Positions 28,975 to 36,644 of a DNA stretch of 64,000 nucleotides are shown one piece after another. The notes under the pieces were generated by a model that saw only the letters and a list, made by a program, of their open reading frames with translations, was not told the origin of the DNA and did no database searches. Position numbers and translations under genes: made by a program. How positions within the stretch are numbered: the first letter of the stretch is position 1; each line of letters opens with the position of its first letter. This stretch comes from Lentisphaeria bacterium (GTDB lineage Bacteria; Verrucomicrobiota; Lentisphaeria; Victivallales; Victivallaceae), in assembly GCA_022768375.1 (NCBI GenBank), contig JALEMG010000061.1:1-64000 (forward strand). Reading direction: 5' to 3'.

Positions 28975-30249
28975 GTGAATCAGAGTGAGGAAAAACCGCG
29001 TCGGAACGACGCGCTCCGGCTTTTCATTCCGCTGCTGCTGATCTATGCGGCCAGTTACTTTCAGCGGACCGCGCTGCCGGGGACGATTTTCAACGAACTG
29101 CAGCGGGACATGTCGCTCGACGCGGTGCGGGTCGCGTCCGTCGGCGCGGCGTTCGTCTACGCCTACAGTCTGCCGCAGTTGGCGGCGGGCATGTTCATCG
29201 ACCGCTACTGCGGGTCGCGGGTGGTGGTCTTCGGCGGGCTGGTGTTCGTCGCCGGGGCGCTGTGGATGCCCTTCTGCACCTCGTTCCCGATGCTGTGCCT
29301 GAGCCGGGCGCTCACCGGGCTGGGGGCCAGCACCATGTATTTGAGCCTGGTCAAGGAGACGGACCGGTTGTTCGGCCGTCAGCGGTACGCGCTGATGATC
29401 GGCATTGCCTACTTCTGCGGCTATGGCGGCGGACTGTGCGGGAAACTCCCCTTCGCCGTGCTGTGCCAGTACTTCCCGTGGCGGCAGGTGATGCTCGGAG
29501 CGGGGATGCTCGCGCTGGTCTTCTATCTGGCGTTTCTCGTCGCCAAAGCCGGAGTGCCGATGCCGCCGGTGCCGGAGCGGAAGTTCTCCTTCGCACCCCT
29601 CCGGCACACGCTGACCAACGGCTACACCTGGCTGGTGAACTTCTGCGCGGCGGTGAATTTCAGCGTCTATTTCACCATTCAGACGGTGTTCGGAGAGAAA
29701 TTTCTCATGGACTTCCCGAAAATGAAGCCGACGACCGCCGCCGGAGTGACGTTCGCCATGACACTGGTCTGCATGTTCGTCATGCTGAATACCCGGACCA
29801 TGTTTCAATTCACCGGCAACCGCCGCCGCCCGCTGCTTATCGGGGCGGCCGGACTGTGTTTCGTCAATTCACTGCTGATGACCTGCGGCATTCTGTTCCG
29901 TCTGCCGGGGTGGTTTTTCGTGATCGTCTATCTGGGGTTCGCCGTGGGTGCGGGCGCGCCGCCGCTTTTCACCATGGTGATGCAGGAACTCAATTCCCGG
30001 GACGGCCTCACCCAGACCACCGCGCTGGGCAACATGCTGGGGTATCTGGCCGTGGCGGTTTTCGCTCCCGTCGCCGGCGGGGTGCTGCGGCAGATCGGCG
30101 GGAGAATGTCCGACGGCGTCATGATCTATTCGCAGACGGCGTATCTCACGGTGTTTGCGGCGGTGACGGTCATCGCCGCCCTTTCGCTGGGCGCGGCGTT
30201 TCTCCTGCCGGAGACCCGGGGGCACTATCTGCGTCTGCACAGTGAATAA
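28975..30249 (+). CDS. Major facilitator superfamily transporter
   Basis: 424 aa with about 12 membrane helices and a cytoplasmic loop near the middle (PMPPVPERKFSFAPLRH). The motif around AAGMFIDRYCGSRVVVFGG is an MFS loop 2-3 (A-motif) variant. I cannot assign a substrate. The start is GTG at 28975 because no ATG is in frame upstream; the site before it is weak (GGGAA). The strong promoter starts transcription about 25 bases earlier. A ceramidase-like gene follows after 36 bases and may be co-transcribed. Confidence 0.85.
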   Translation: MNQSEEKPRRNDALRLFIPLLLIYAASYFQRTALPGTIFNELQRDMSLDAVRVASVGAAFVYAYSLPQLAAGMFIDRYCGSRVVVFGGLVFVAGALWMPFCTSFPMLCLSRALTGLGASTMYLSLVKETDRLFGRQRYALMIGIAYFCGYGGGLCGKLPFAVLCQYFPWRQVMLGAGMLALVFYLAFLVAKAGVPMPPVPERKFSFAPLRHTLTNGYTWLVNFCAAVNFSVYFTIQTVFGEKFLMDFPKMKPTTAAGVTFAMTLVCMFVMLNTRTMFQFTGNRRRPLLIGAAGLCFVNSLLMTCGILFRLPGWFFVIVYLGFAVGAGAPPLFTMVMQELNSRDGLTQTTALGNMLGYLAVAVFAPVAGGVLRQIGGRMSDGVMIYSQTAYLTVFAAVTVIAALSLGAAFLLPETRGHYLRLHSE

Positions 30250-30285
30250 GAGTTTCGATCCGCAAATCGCAAGGAGGATTTCATT

Positions 30286-31611
30286 ATGTACAGAATAGGA
30301 TTCGCACAGGAGATCATCACCCCGCCCGCGGGGGTCGGTCTGGCCGGCTACATGAACAAGCGGCCCAACGTCGGCATGTACGACGATCTTTACGTCAAGG
30401 CGCTGATCTTCGATTCGGACGGCAGCCGGTGCGGACTGCTGACGTTCGACCTCTGCTCCGTGTGCGAGGCGCTGTTCAAGGAATTGAAGCGGCGGATTAC
30501 CGAAAAATTCGGCGCCGGATTTCACGACCGGCTGATCATCTGCGCCACCCATACCCATACCGGGCCGGAATTTCGCGGCGACGGTCTGGAAAATGACGAA
30601 AGGGTGCGGTACGCTTTCGAGGAGACGGCCGCCGCCGCGGTGCGGGCGCTGGAGCGGGCGGTGATGAACCTGCTGCCGGGCGAGATTGAGGTCGGGACCG
30701 TTTACAACAATCCCTTCGGCTTCGTCCGCCGCTACTGGATGAAAAGCGGCGCGATCGTCACCAATCCCGGCTGGTGCAATCCCGAGATCGACCGGCCGGA
30801 GAGCGACTTCGACCGCACCATCGGCATTCTCAAGGTCATTCAGAACGGCCGGCCTGCCGCGCTGGTCTGCAATATCGTCAACCACGGTGACACCATCGGA
30901 GGCGATCTGGTCTCCGCCGACTGGTACGGGTGCCTCGCCCGGGCGGTCCAGCACGAATTGAAGTGCGGTCTGCCGGTCATCGTCATCGACGATGCTTCCG
31001 GCGACGTCAACCACTTCGACTTCCACCAGAAGATCGGCCAGACCAGCATCAAAGAGGCCAACCGCATCGGCCGGGGCTACGCCGCCATCGTGCTGGACGC
31101 GCTGGACAAATTGGAGAAACTGCCGGACGGAGAGATCACCGTCGGCGAGACCGCGGTGACCATTCCCCACCGCAAACTCACGCCGGAGGAGGTGGCCGAG
31201 GCCGAGCATATCCTGCAAACCGTGCCGGACATTCCCAAGGAAGGCGATTTCGAAAGTCAGGACCTGGCCAACAAGGTCCCGGCGGCACTGCGTTATTTCG
31301 CCCAGCGCGCGCTGGACTGCCACACCAAGAGCGTGGATTCCCACGAAGGGCGGATCACCGCGCTGAAATTCGGCAAAACGCTGGCGATCGTTTCCCTGCC
31401 GGGCGAGCCTTTCAACGGCATCAGCCGGGCGATCAAGGCGCAGTCGCCGTTCCGGTACACGTTCGTCGCGTCCCTGGCGCAGTCGGTCTCCGGTTACGTC
31501 CCGATGAAAGAGTGCTTCCCCCGGGGCGGTTACGAAGTCATGCCCGCGGTCGATTCCCCGTCGCCGGAGGCGGCGCAGGCGCTGATCGACGCGGCGGTGA
31601 AGACTCTGTGA
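30286..31611 (+). CDS. Ceramidase-like (neutral/alkaline non-lysosomal family) protein
   Basis: 441 aa, no signal peptide, so probably cytosolic. Zinc-site motifs of the family are present: CATHTHTGPE near residue 86 and VNHGDTIGGDLVSADWYG near 203. In true ceramidases a nucleophilic Ser follows in a GDVSPN-like motif; here the equivalent reads ASGDVNHFD, with Asn in its place. The enzyme is therefore unlikely to be a standard ceramidase and is better seen as a metal-dependent hydrolase of unknown substrate. AAGGAGG precedes the ATG. Next to an MFS transporter, which suggests uptake and cleavage of the same compound. Confidence 0.8.
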   Translation: MYRIGFAQEIITPPAGVGLAGYMNKRPNVGMYDDLYVKALIFDSDGSRCGLLTFDLCSVCEALFKELKRRITEKFGAGFHDRLIICATHTHTGPEFRGDGLENDERVRYAFEETAAAAVRALERAVMNLLPGEIEVGTVYNNPFGFVRRYWMKSGAIVTNPGWCNPEIDRPESDFDRTIGILKVIQNGRPAALVCNIVNHGDTIGGDLVSADWYGCLARAVQHELKCGLPVIVIDDASGDVNHFDFHQKIGQTSIKEANRIGRGYAAIVLDALDKLEKLPDGEITVGETAVTIPHRKLTPEEVAEAEHILQTVPDIPKEGDFESQDLANKVPAALRYFAQRALDCHTKSVDSHEGRITALKFGKTLAIVSLPGEPFNGISRAIKAQSPFRYTFVASLAQSVSGYVPMKECFPRGGYEVMPAVDSPSPEAAQALIDAAVKTL

Positions 31612-31620
31612 GGGGCGGCG

Positions 31621-32805
31621 ATGGAGCACAGGGTCATTTATCTGGACAACAACGCCACCACCCGGGTCGCGCCCGAAGTGGTCGAGGCGATGCTTCCCTA
31701 TTTCGGCGAGTTGTACGGCAATCCGTCCAGCATTCACCGCTTCGGCGGTCAGGTCGCCGCGCATATCGAAGCGGCCCGGCGGCAGGTGGCGGAACTGCTG
31801 GGCGCGGAGTACCGGGATCGGGACGGCAACGCCACGGAGATCATATTCACCAGTTGCGGGACCGAGGGCGACAACGCGGCCATCCACGCGGCGCTGCGAG
31901 CGCTGCCGGAACGCCGCAAGATCGTCACCACCGCGGTGGAGCATCCGGCGGTGCTCCACTACTGCGAGGAACTGGCCGCCCGGGACTTCATCGTGGAAAA
32001 AGTCCCGGTGGACGGCCGGGGACGGCTGGACATGGAAAAACTGGCCGCCGCCGTGGATGACAACACCGCCGTGGTCTCGGCCATGTGGGGCAACAACGAA
32101 ACGGGAACGATCTTTCCGGTGAAGGAGATCGCGGCCGTCGCCCATGCCCGGGGCGCATATTTCCACACCGACGCGGTGCAGGCCGCCGGCAAGGTGCCGG
32201 TGAATGCGGCGGAGTGCGGGGCGGATTTCCTCAGCATCTCCGGCCACAAACTCCATGCGCCCAAAGGCGTGGGGGCGCTCTACATCCGGCGGGGGATCCC
32301 CTTTGCTCCGCTGATCTGCGGCGGCCATCAGGAAAGGATGCGGCGGGGCGGCACCGAAAATGTGGCTTCCATCATCGGACTGGGCAAAGCCTGCGAACTG
32401 GCCCGCTCCGGTCTGGAGGCGGAAAACCGCCAATTGCGCGCGCTGCGGGACGGCTTCGAGGCCAAACTGCTGGCGACGATCCCCCGCATCCGCGTCAACG
32501 GGGATCTGGAGAACCGTCTGCCGGGAACCAGTTCCGTCAGTTTCGAGTGCATCGAGGGCGAAAGCATCCTGATGCTGCTGGATGTTTTCGGTATTTGCGC
32601 CAGCAGCGGCTCGGCCTGCACCACGGGCAGTCTGGAACCTTCCCACGTCCTCCGGGCCATGGGGATCCCGTACAGCGCGGCCCACGGGACGGTGCGGTTC
32701 AGCCTTTCCCGCTACAACACGGAGGAAGAACTGGACTTCGTGGCGGAGAAACTGCCGCCGATTATCGCCCGATTGCGGGAAATATCCCCTTACTGGAAGG
32801 CGTGA
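31621..32805 (+). CDS. Cysteine desulfurase (NifS/IscS type)
   Basis: 394 aa PLP enzyme that takes sulfur from cysteine for Fe-S clusters or thiolation. Canonical motifs: YLDNNATTRVAPEV, GNPSSIHRFG, WGNNETGTIFPV, the PLP lysine in SISGHKLHAPKG, and the persulfide Cys in ASSGSACTTG. The Cys loop is of the longer, group-I type. It starts nine bases after the ceramidase-like gene. No IscU/NifU scaffold is adjacent; a DUF493 gene follows. Confidence 0.93.
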   Translation: MEHRVIYLDNNATTRVAPEVVEAMLPYFGELYGNPSSIHRFGGQVAAHIEAARRQVAELLGAEYRDRDGNATEIIFTSCGTEGDNAAIHAALRALPERRKIVTTAVEHPAVLHYCEELAARDFIVEKVPVDGRGRLDMEKLAAAVDDNTAVVSAMWGNNETGTIFPVKEIAAVAHARGAYFHTDAVQAAGKVPVNAAECGADFLSISGHKLHAPKGVGALYIRRGIPFAPLICGGHQERMRRGGTENVASIIGLGKACELARSGLEAENRQLRALRDGFEAKLLATIPRIRVNGDLENRLPGTSSVSFECIEGESILMLLDVFGICASSGSACTTGSLEPSHVLRAMGIPYSAAHGTVRFSLSRYNTEEELDFVAEKLPPIIARLREISPYWKA

Positions 32806-32807
32806 TC

Positions 32808-33071
32808 ATGACCGGGTCGCGGGCATTGCAGTTCCCCCGCCGGTGGGAGTTCCGGCTGTTCGTTTACGCCGGGGCGCTGGAGACGACCGAGGCGGAGTTG
32901 CGGACGCTGGGCGCGGCGGCGGGCGTGGAGTTCGCGCTGACCCGGGGGGAGAGTTCCGCCGGCGGCAAGTACCGGACCGTCCGGGCGGAGTGCGGGGTCG
33001 AATCGCTGGAACAGGCTCGGGAACTGGCCGCGAAAATGGGGGAACTGCCGGGCGTGAGATTCATGGTCTGA
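32808..33071 (+). CDS. DUF493 (YbeD-like) family protein
   Basis: 87 aa. The spacing of LQFPRRWEFRLFVYAG, GGKYRTVRAECGVESLEQARELAAKMGELPGVRFMV matches the small alpha/beta DUF493 family (E. coli YbeD), which ends in a PGV-x-hydrophobic pattern and has an ACT-like fold. Function in general is unclear; E. coli ybeD lies near lipoate genes. The ATG at 32808 has GGAAGG six bases upstream; a GTG at 32802 overlapping the desulfurase stop is an alternative. Confidence 0.75.
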   Translation: MTGSRALQFPRRWEFRLFVYAGALETTEAELRTLGAAAGVEFALTRGESSAGGKYRTVRAECGVESLEQARELAAKMGELPGVRFMV

Positions 33072-33125
33072 CCGGATCCGGCGGCGTTTCCGGGGTGAAA
33101 ATCGTTTTTTTTCGCAAAAAAAACG
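33072..33125 (+). terminator. Possible terminator after DUF493 gene
   Basis: A short CCGGA/TCCGG stem (33072-33092) is followed by T8 (33105-33112); the T8 also pairs with A8 (33116-33123) around CGC. The stem is weak, so termination is only possible. Confidence 0.3.
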
Positions 33126-33135
33126 CATTCCGGAT

Positions 33136-33164
33136 TTGACAACTTGCGGTTCGGTGTGTAGATT
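33136..33164 (+). promoter_or_regulatory. Strong promoter for coiled-coil protein operon
   Basis: Consensus -35 TTGACA (33136-33141), 17 bp, TAGATT (33159-33164); leader about 70 bases, ending without a strong Shine-Dalgarno (CAAGGTGCAG). Confidence 0.7.
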
Positions 33165-33239
33165 TTATATGTGTGCATTGTGTTTGAAGCGAAAAACGGG
33201 TATGCGGGGCATATCAACTAAATCAAGGTGCAGTGTTAA

Positions 33240-34400
33240 ATGAAAGTAGCCAACATCATTCTCAGTGTGCTGGTGCTCATCGCAGCGGCGGTCAGTGCGG
33301 TATTCTCCTACTTCCTCTACGAGAAGCGTGTGGCGCTGGTAGGCGGCTGGGCGCAGTTGTCCGACGCGGTCCACGCCAGCGCCGTGACGATGGATAAAGG
33401 CAGCGGCACCTCTGCCGCCAAGGAGTTGACCTCGGAGAAACTCTCCCATAAGACGTATGCTTCCGACCGCATGAATAAAACCCTCTCCGGGCTGCAGAAG
33501 CAGAGCAGGGCGCTGGTCGCCCAGCGGGACGCGCTGGCCGAGGCGCTGGCCGAGGTGGGCCGCCGGAACAACGCCGGAGTCAACGCGGCGGATCTGAAGT
33601 CGTTCAGTTCGTATGACGAACAGTTGGATAAGGTCAAGCGTGCCGCGGCCGCCACCATCGACAACCGCAACCGGATCTACAGCGCGCTGCGCCGGATCAT
33701 CGACGTGGATGTCAGCAAACTCAACCGGGGCGATGCTTCCGGGCTTGAGCCGGTGGATTACGCGGTCCGGGCCCGCGACGGTTACAGGAACGCCCTCAAC
33801 AGCATTGCCGGGAGGGTCGGCGCTTCCCGGATGAGCAGCGACGCCAACAGCACCCGGGAGGGACAGGCGGTCTACAGCGCGGTCAACCGGAAACTCGGCG
33901 AGGTGGACGAGATCCGTCGGCAACTCGACACCGCCAGCCGGACCATCTATCAGCAGAAGAACACCATCGCGGAGCGGGATAAGAAGATCGTCGAGATCAA
34001 CCGCACCGTGGCGGACCGGGATTATCAGATCAAGGAACTCAAACGCGCCCTCGGCATCGCTCCGGAGGAGCCGTTCGCCCTGTGGAAGAAGGGTTCCAAA
34101 GAGGCTCGCGTCCACCTGACCGGCAAGGTCACCAAGGTTTCCGGGGAGTACGGTTACATCGTGATCGACCTCGGTTCCGACAGCGTGGTCTACCAGCAGG
34201 CCGGCAACAAGCAGGTCGACATCAACCTCGGGCTGGAGTCCGGCGTGGAATTGGCCGTGGTGCGCGGAGACGAGGATGAGTTCGTCGCGGCGGTGACGCT
34301 GGACAAGGTGGGGGAGAAGGAATCCACCGCCAACATCCCGATGGACAAAGTCGGCGCGATCAAGGTCGGCGACAAGATCATTTACAAGGCGGCCAAGTAA
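33240..34400 (+). CDS. Membrane-anchored coiled-coil protein of unknown function
   Basis: 386 aa. An N-terminal signal anchor (about 5-25, ILSVLVLIAAAVSAVFSYFL) is followed by a long helical, coiled-coil-prone region with heptad-like ALVAQRDALAEALAEVG and DTASRTIYQQKNTIAERDKKI, then a C-terminal beta-rich domain (about 285-386: VHLTGKVTKVSGEYGYIVIDLG, VGAIKVGDKIIY). The layout resembles envelope spacer proteins, but I do not recognise the family. It has its own near-consensus promoter, so it is probably abundant. Two very small membrane/lipoprotein genes follow directly. Confidence 0.75.
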   Translation: MKVANIILSVLVLIAAAVSAVFSYFLYEKRVALVGGWAQLSDAVHASAVTMDKGSGTSAAKELTSEKLSHKTYASDRMNKTLSGLQKQSRALVAQRDALAEALAEVGRRNNAGVNAADLKSFSSYDEQLDKVKRAAAATIDNRNRIYSALRRIIDVDVSKLNRGDASGLEPVDYAVRARDGYRNALNSIAGRVGASRMSSDANSTREGQAVYSAVNRKLGEVDEIRRQLDTASRTIYQQKNTIAERDKKIVEINRTVADRDYQIKELKRALGIAPEEPFALWKKGSKEARVHLTGKVTKVSGEYGYIVIDLGSDSVVYQQAGNKQVDINLGLESGVELAVVRGDEDEFVAAVTLDKVGEKESTANIPMDKVGAIKVGDKIIYKAAK

Positions 34401-34415
34401 GTCGGAGGGTCCGTT

Positions 34416-34535
34416 ATGCTTGTCAAATTCTATACCGGCATCGTTATCGCCGCGCTGATCGCGGTGGCAGCGACCATCACGTTTCAGGTGATGGAGATGA
34501 ATGCCTACTCCCTTTTCGAGACGCTGACGAAGTGA
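34416..34535 (+). CDS. 39-residue single-pass membrane protein
   Basis: Starts MLVKFYTGIVIAALIAVAA; one membrane helix fills residues 6-25 and a short tail follows (MEMNAYSLFETLTK). GGAGGG lies six bases before the ATG, 15 bases after the coiled-coil gene. Its stop overlaps the GTG start of the next small gene. The good ribosome site, tight spacing and hydrophobic pattern support a real gene; function unknown. Confidence 0.62.
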   Translation: MLVKFYTGIVIAALIAVAATITFQVMEMNAYSLFETLTK

Positions 34536-34705
34536 AAAAGGATCGATTCAGGATTTCCGCCGTTGTCATTGCGACAGCGGCGTTTTTGTATGCCGCGCTG
34601 AGTGCCGGATGCACCGAATTGGAGCGAAACGGCATGAGTCCCATCCCTCAGAACTCTCCCGGTGCGTGGGAACTCAATCCCTACGGGGAAATGATCGGCA
34701 ACTGA
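34532..34705 (+). CDS. 57-residue lipoprotein
   Basis: Starts with GTG overlapping the previous stop (GTGA). The N-terminus KKDRFRISAVVIATAAFLYA then ALSAGC is a lipoprotein signal with Cys at about residue 27; only about 30 residues remain after processing, ending WELNPYGEMIGN. Part of the three-gene unit begun by the coiled-coil membrane protein. Small lipoproteins of this shape are common in envelope structures; the partner is unknown. Ends 10 bases before the convergent gene's stop. Confidence 0.6.
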   Translation: MKKDRFRISAVVIATAAFLYAALSAGCTELERNGMSPIPQNSPGAWELNPYGEMIGN

Positions 34706-34715
34706 AGCCGTCAAC

Positions 34716-35744
34716 TCAGCCCTGTTGGAGTCGCCGGGCGAGCGGAACGGGGTCGTCGTCCTGCGTCAGCGGGGCCAGGATCAGCGCCATGCGGAAGCGT
34801 CCGGCGGCGATGGGACCGTCCTCCGCCGTTCGGCAGACGAACTCAACGCGAGCGGATTCGTCCGGCGAAGTCCGCACGATCAGCGGCATCCCGGCGGAGG
34901 CGGCGAGCAGTCCCGCCCCGTGAGCGTCGGTCCAGGCGGCGAAATCGGTGCGGCCCGCGGGGGCGTCCGATTCGGAGAATCCCGACGGCGCGGCGGAGAA
35001 GTACCGGGCGCGCGTCAGTCCCGCTTCCGGGGTGAATCCCACCGCCAACTGCGGGATCCCGGCGAAGGAATCCGGGACCACGAACTCGAATTCGCAGCGG
35101 ATGGCCCCGGCAGTCAGCGGGGTGAAACGCTGGGTGAATTCCAGTTCATCCCAATCCATTCGGCGCGGCAGGATCAACGCGTGACATTCCACGCAATCCG
35201 GGGTCGCGCCGAAACGGTCGGGACTGACCCGCATTCGGGGCAGTTCCGCGAGCGATTCCGGCAGTTCCTTTTCGGAGCGCCACAGTTGCATCCGCATGGC
35301 GGACGCGATCAGCGGAACGCCCTTGTGCCGCAGTTCCCGCAGCCCGGAGGCGGTAACGACCGCCGCCAGTTTGCCGCCGGAGATGATGGCCTGCGTCGCG
35401 TCGGACCGGATCCCGACGGTGTGTTCCGGTCCCGGCGGAAACGGTTTTCGGCGGTAGGTCGGCAGGGGAAACGTCCAGGACACGACACGGGGACCGGCAT
35501 TCAGCGAGACATGCAGTTCGATGCGTTCGCCCGGATAAGTCGGAGGGATGTCCACCGAGAGCGGAATTTCGCGGCGTTCTCCCGCCGCCGGTGCGCCGCA
35601 CCGGAATGATCCTCCGGCGGCGCGGCGGCCGTCGAGGGTCAGCATCCAACTCCCGTTCAGTTCCGGCAAGGCGGCCGCCGCGCACACGGCGATGCGGCCG
35701 GTCAGCGCGTCAAGCAGTACGACATCCGCGAGATCCGGGTTCAT
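34716..35744 (-). CDS. Protein resembling the C-terminal domains of LacZ-type beta-galactosidase
   Basis: 342 aa, no signal peptide. The first 110 residues look like an Ig-like domain ([34 protein letters not shown]). The rest recalls the beta-galactosidase small-chain fold: [28 protein letters not shown] followed by MQLWRS and a beta-rich end. The catalytic TIM barrel is absent, so it is not a glycosidase by itself. It could bind a sugar ring or be a mutarotase-like protein of that superfold. The ATG overlaps the ispF stop by four bases, an odd pairing. Confidence 0.55.
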   Translation of the reverse strand: MNPDLADVVLLDALTGRIAVCAAAALPELNGSWMLTLDGRRAAGGSFRCGAPAAGERREIPLSVDIPPTYPGERIELHVSLNAGPRVVSWTFPLPTYRRKPFPPGPEHTVGIRSDATQAIISGGKLAAVVTASGLRELRHKGVPLIASAMRMQLWRSEKELPESLAELPRMRVSPDRFGATPDCVECHALILPRRMDWDELEFTQRFTPLTAGAIRCEFEFVVPDSFAGIPQLAVGFTPEAGLTRARYFSAAPSGFSESDAPAGRTDFAAWTDAHGAGLLAASAGMPLIVRTSPDESARVEFVCRTAEDGPIAAGRFRMALILAPLTQDDDPVPLARRLQQG

Positions 35745-36223
35745 TCCCTGTTCTCCAGCAGGACTACCGCGGCGGCGGCGATGCCCTCGCCGCGCCCGGT
35801 GAACCCCAGTTTTTCCGTGGTGGTGAATTTGACCGAGACCCGGTCCAATTCCCAGCCGGCGATCTCCGCGATCCGGCGGCGCATCGCTTCCCGATAGGGG
35901 GCGAGTTTCGGTTTCTGGGCGATGATGGTGAGGTCGCAGTTCATGAGTCGGGCGGCGGCAAGTTTCGGCAGTCTCAGCACCCGGCGAAGCAGTTCCGCGC
36001 TGTCCGCGCCCCGGTATGCCGGGTCGGTGTCCGGGAAGTGCATCCCGATGTCGCCCAGCGCCGCCGCGCCGAGCAGCGCGTCCATGAGCGCGTGCAGGGC
36101 GACATCCGCGTCGCTGTGGCCCAGCAGACCCGCGTCGGCGGGGATTTTCACTCCACAGAGCACGAGTTCCCGGTCCGGGGCGAAACGATGCACGTCGAAC
36201 CCTTCGCCGATCCGCATTTCCAT
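35741..36223 (-). CDS. ispF: 2-C-methyl-D-erythritol 2,4-cyclodiphosphate synthase
   Basis: MEP isoprenoid pathway: cyclises CDP-methylerythritol 2-phosphate with release of CMP. 160 aa. Zinc ligands in GFDVHRF (Asp, His) and [34 protein letters not shown]-type motif are present, as is [17 protein letters not shown] for CDP and trimer contacts. IspD is not fused or adjacent. GGAGGAGTCATC precedes the start. A hairpin (36289-36313) lies in the 127-base gap from the small basic protein. Confidence 0.95.
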   Translation of the reverse strand: MEMRIGEGFDVHRFAPDRELVLCGVKIPADAGLLGHSDADVALHALMDALLGAAALGDIGMHFPDTDPAYRGADSAELLRRVLRLPKLAAARLMNCDLTIIAQKPKLAPYREAMRRRIAEIAGWELDRVSVKFTTTEKLGFTGRGEGIAAAAVVLLENRE

Positions 36224-36288
36224 GATGACTCCTCCCGCGCCCGCTTCCCGTATGCAGGGAAGGCGGGAACCGCTTCGTTATCCGGCCG

Positions 36289-36313
36289 GACGAAGCCGGG
36301 TCTCGGCTTCGTC
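36289..36313. repeat. 10-bp hairpin between small basic protein gene and ispF
   Basis: GACGAAGCCG and CGGCTTCGTC form perfect arms around five bases. No T-tract on either side, so an RNA-stability or processing hairpin is more likely than a terminator. Confidence 0.45.
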
Positions 36314-36350
36314 GGCGGGGTGTGATCAGCGGCCCGCAAACGCGGTGCGA

Positions 36351-36446
36351 TCACTTCTTGATCTGGGCTTTGATGCGCTCCCGCACCCGGGCCAGATAGG
36401 CTTTGCGGCGGTTGCGTTTCTCGATCTTGTTATGCTGCTGTCCCAT
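36351..36446 (-). CDS. 31-residue very basic protein
   Basis: MGQQHNKIEKRNRRKAYLAR then VRERIKAQIKK; 11 Arg/Lys in the second half. The composition and start are like tiny ribosome-associated or RNA-binding proteins seen in PVC and related bacteria, but I cannot name a family with certainty. GGAAGGAGAAAAA is a very good ribosome site, and a near-perfect promoter lies upstream, so it should be strongly expressed. ispF is 127 bases downstream on the same strand. Confidence 0.7.
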   Translation of the reverse strand: MGQQHNKIEKRNRRKAYLARVRERIKAQIKK

Positions 36447-36497
36447 TTTTTCTCCTTCCACGCGTTTCCGCGATGTAAAAATTTCCGACAAGTTGTA

Positions 36498-36526
36498 AAT
36501 ATAACCGCTCAAGGGTGAAAAATCAA
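36498..36526 (-). promoter_or_regulatory. Promoter for small basic protein and ispF
   Basis: Minus strand TTGATT (36521-36526), 17 bp, TATATT (36498-36503). Confidence 0.65.
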
Positions 36527-36587
36527 ATCCGAAAGCCGGGAAGCGCGGGGATTCGCGGGGTATTTCGGCAAAATGTGGGGAAAAGGC

Positions 36588-36616
36588 TTGATAAAGCGCC
36601 GCTTCGGGTGTATCTT
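36588..36616 (+). promoter_or_regulatory. Promoter for transglutaminase-domain protein operon
   Basis: TTGATA (36588-36593), 17 bp, TATCTT (36611-36616); predicted leader about 22 bases. Confidence 0.6.
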
Positions 36617-36644
36617 TTCTGCCGGTATCGGAAGGAAAGACGCA

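Noticed and set aside
30286-31611. Genuine neutral ceramidase
   Set aside because: Catalytic Ser motif is replaced by GDVNHFD and no export signal is present.
33103-33125. T8-CGC-A8 hairpin as an independent regulatory RNA
   Set aside because: AT-only stem of eight pairs is too weak to claim more than a possible part of a terminator.
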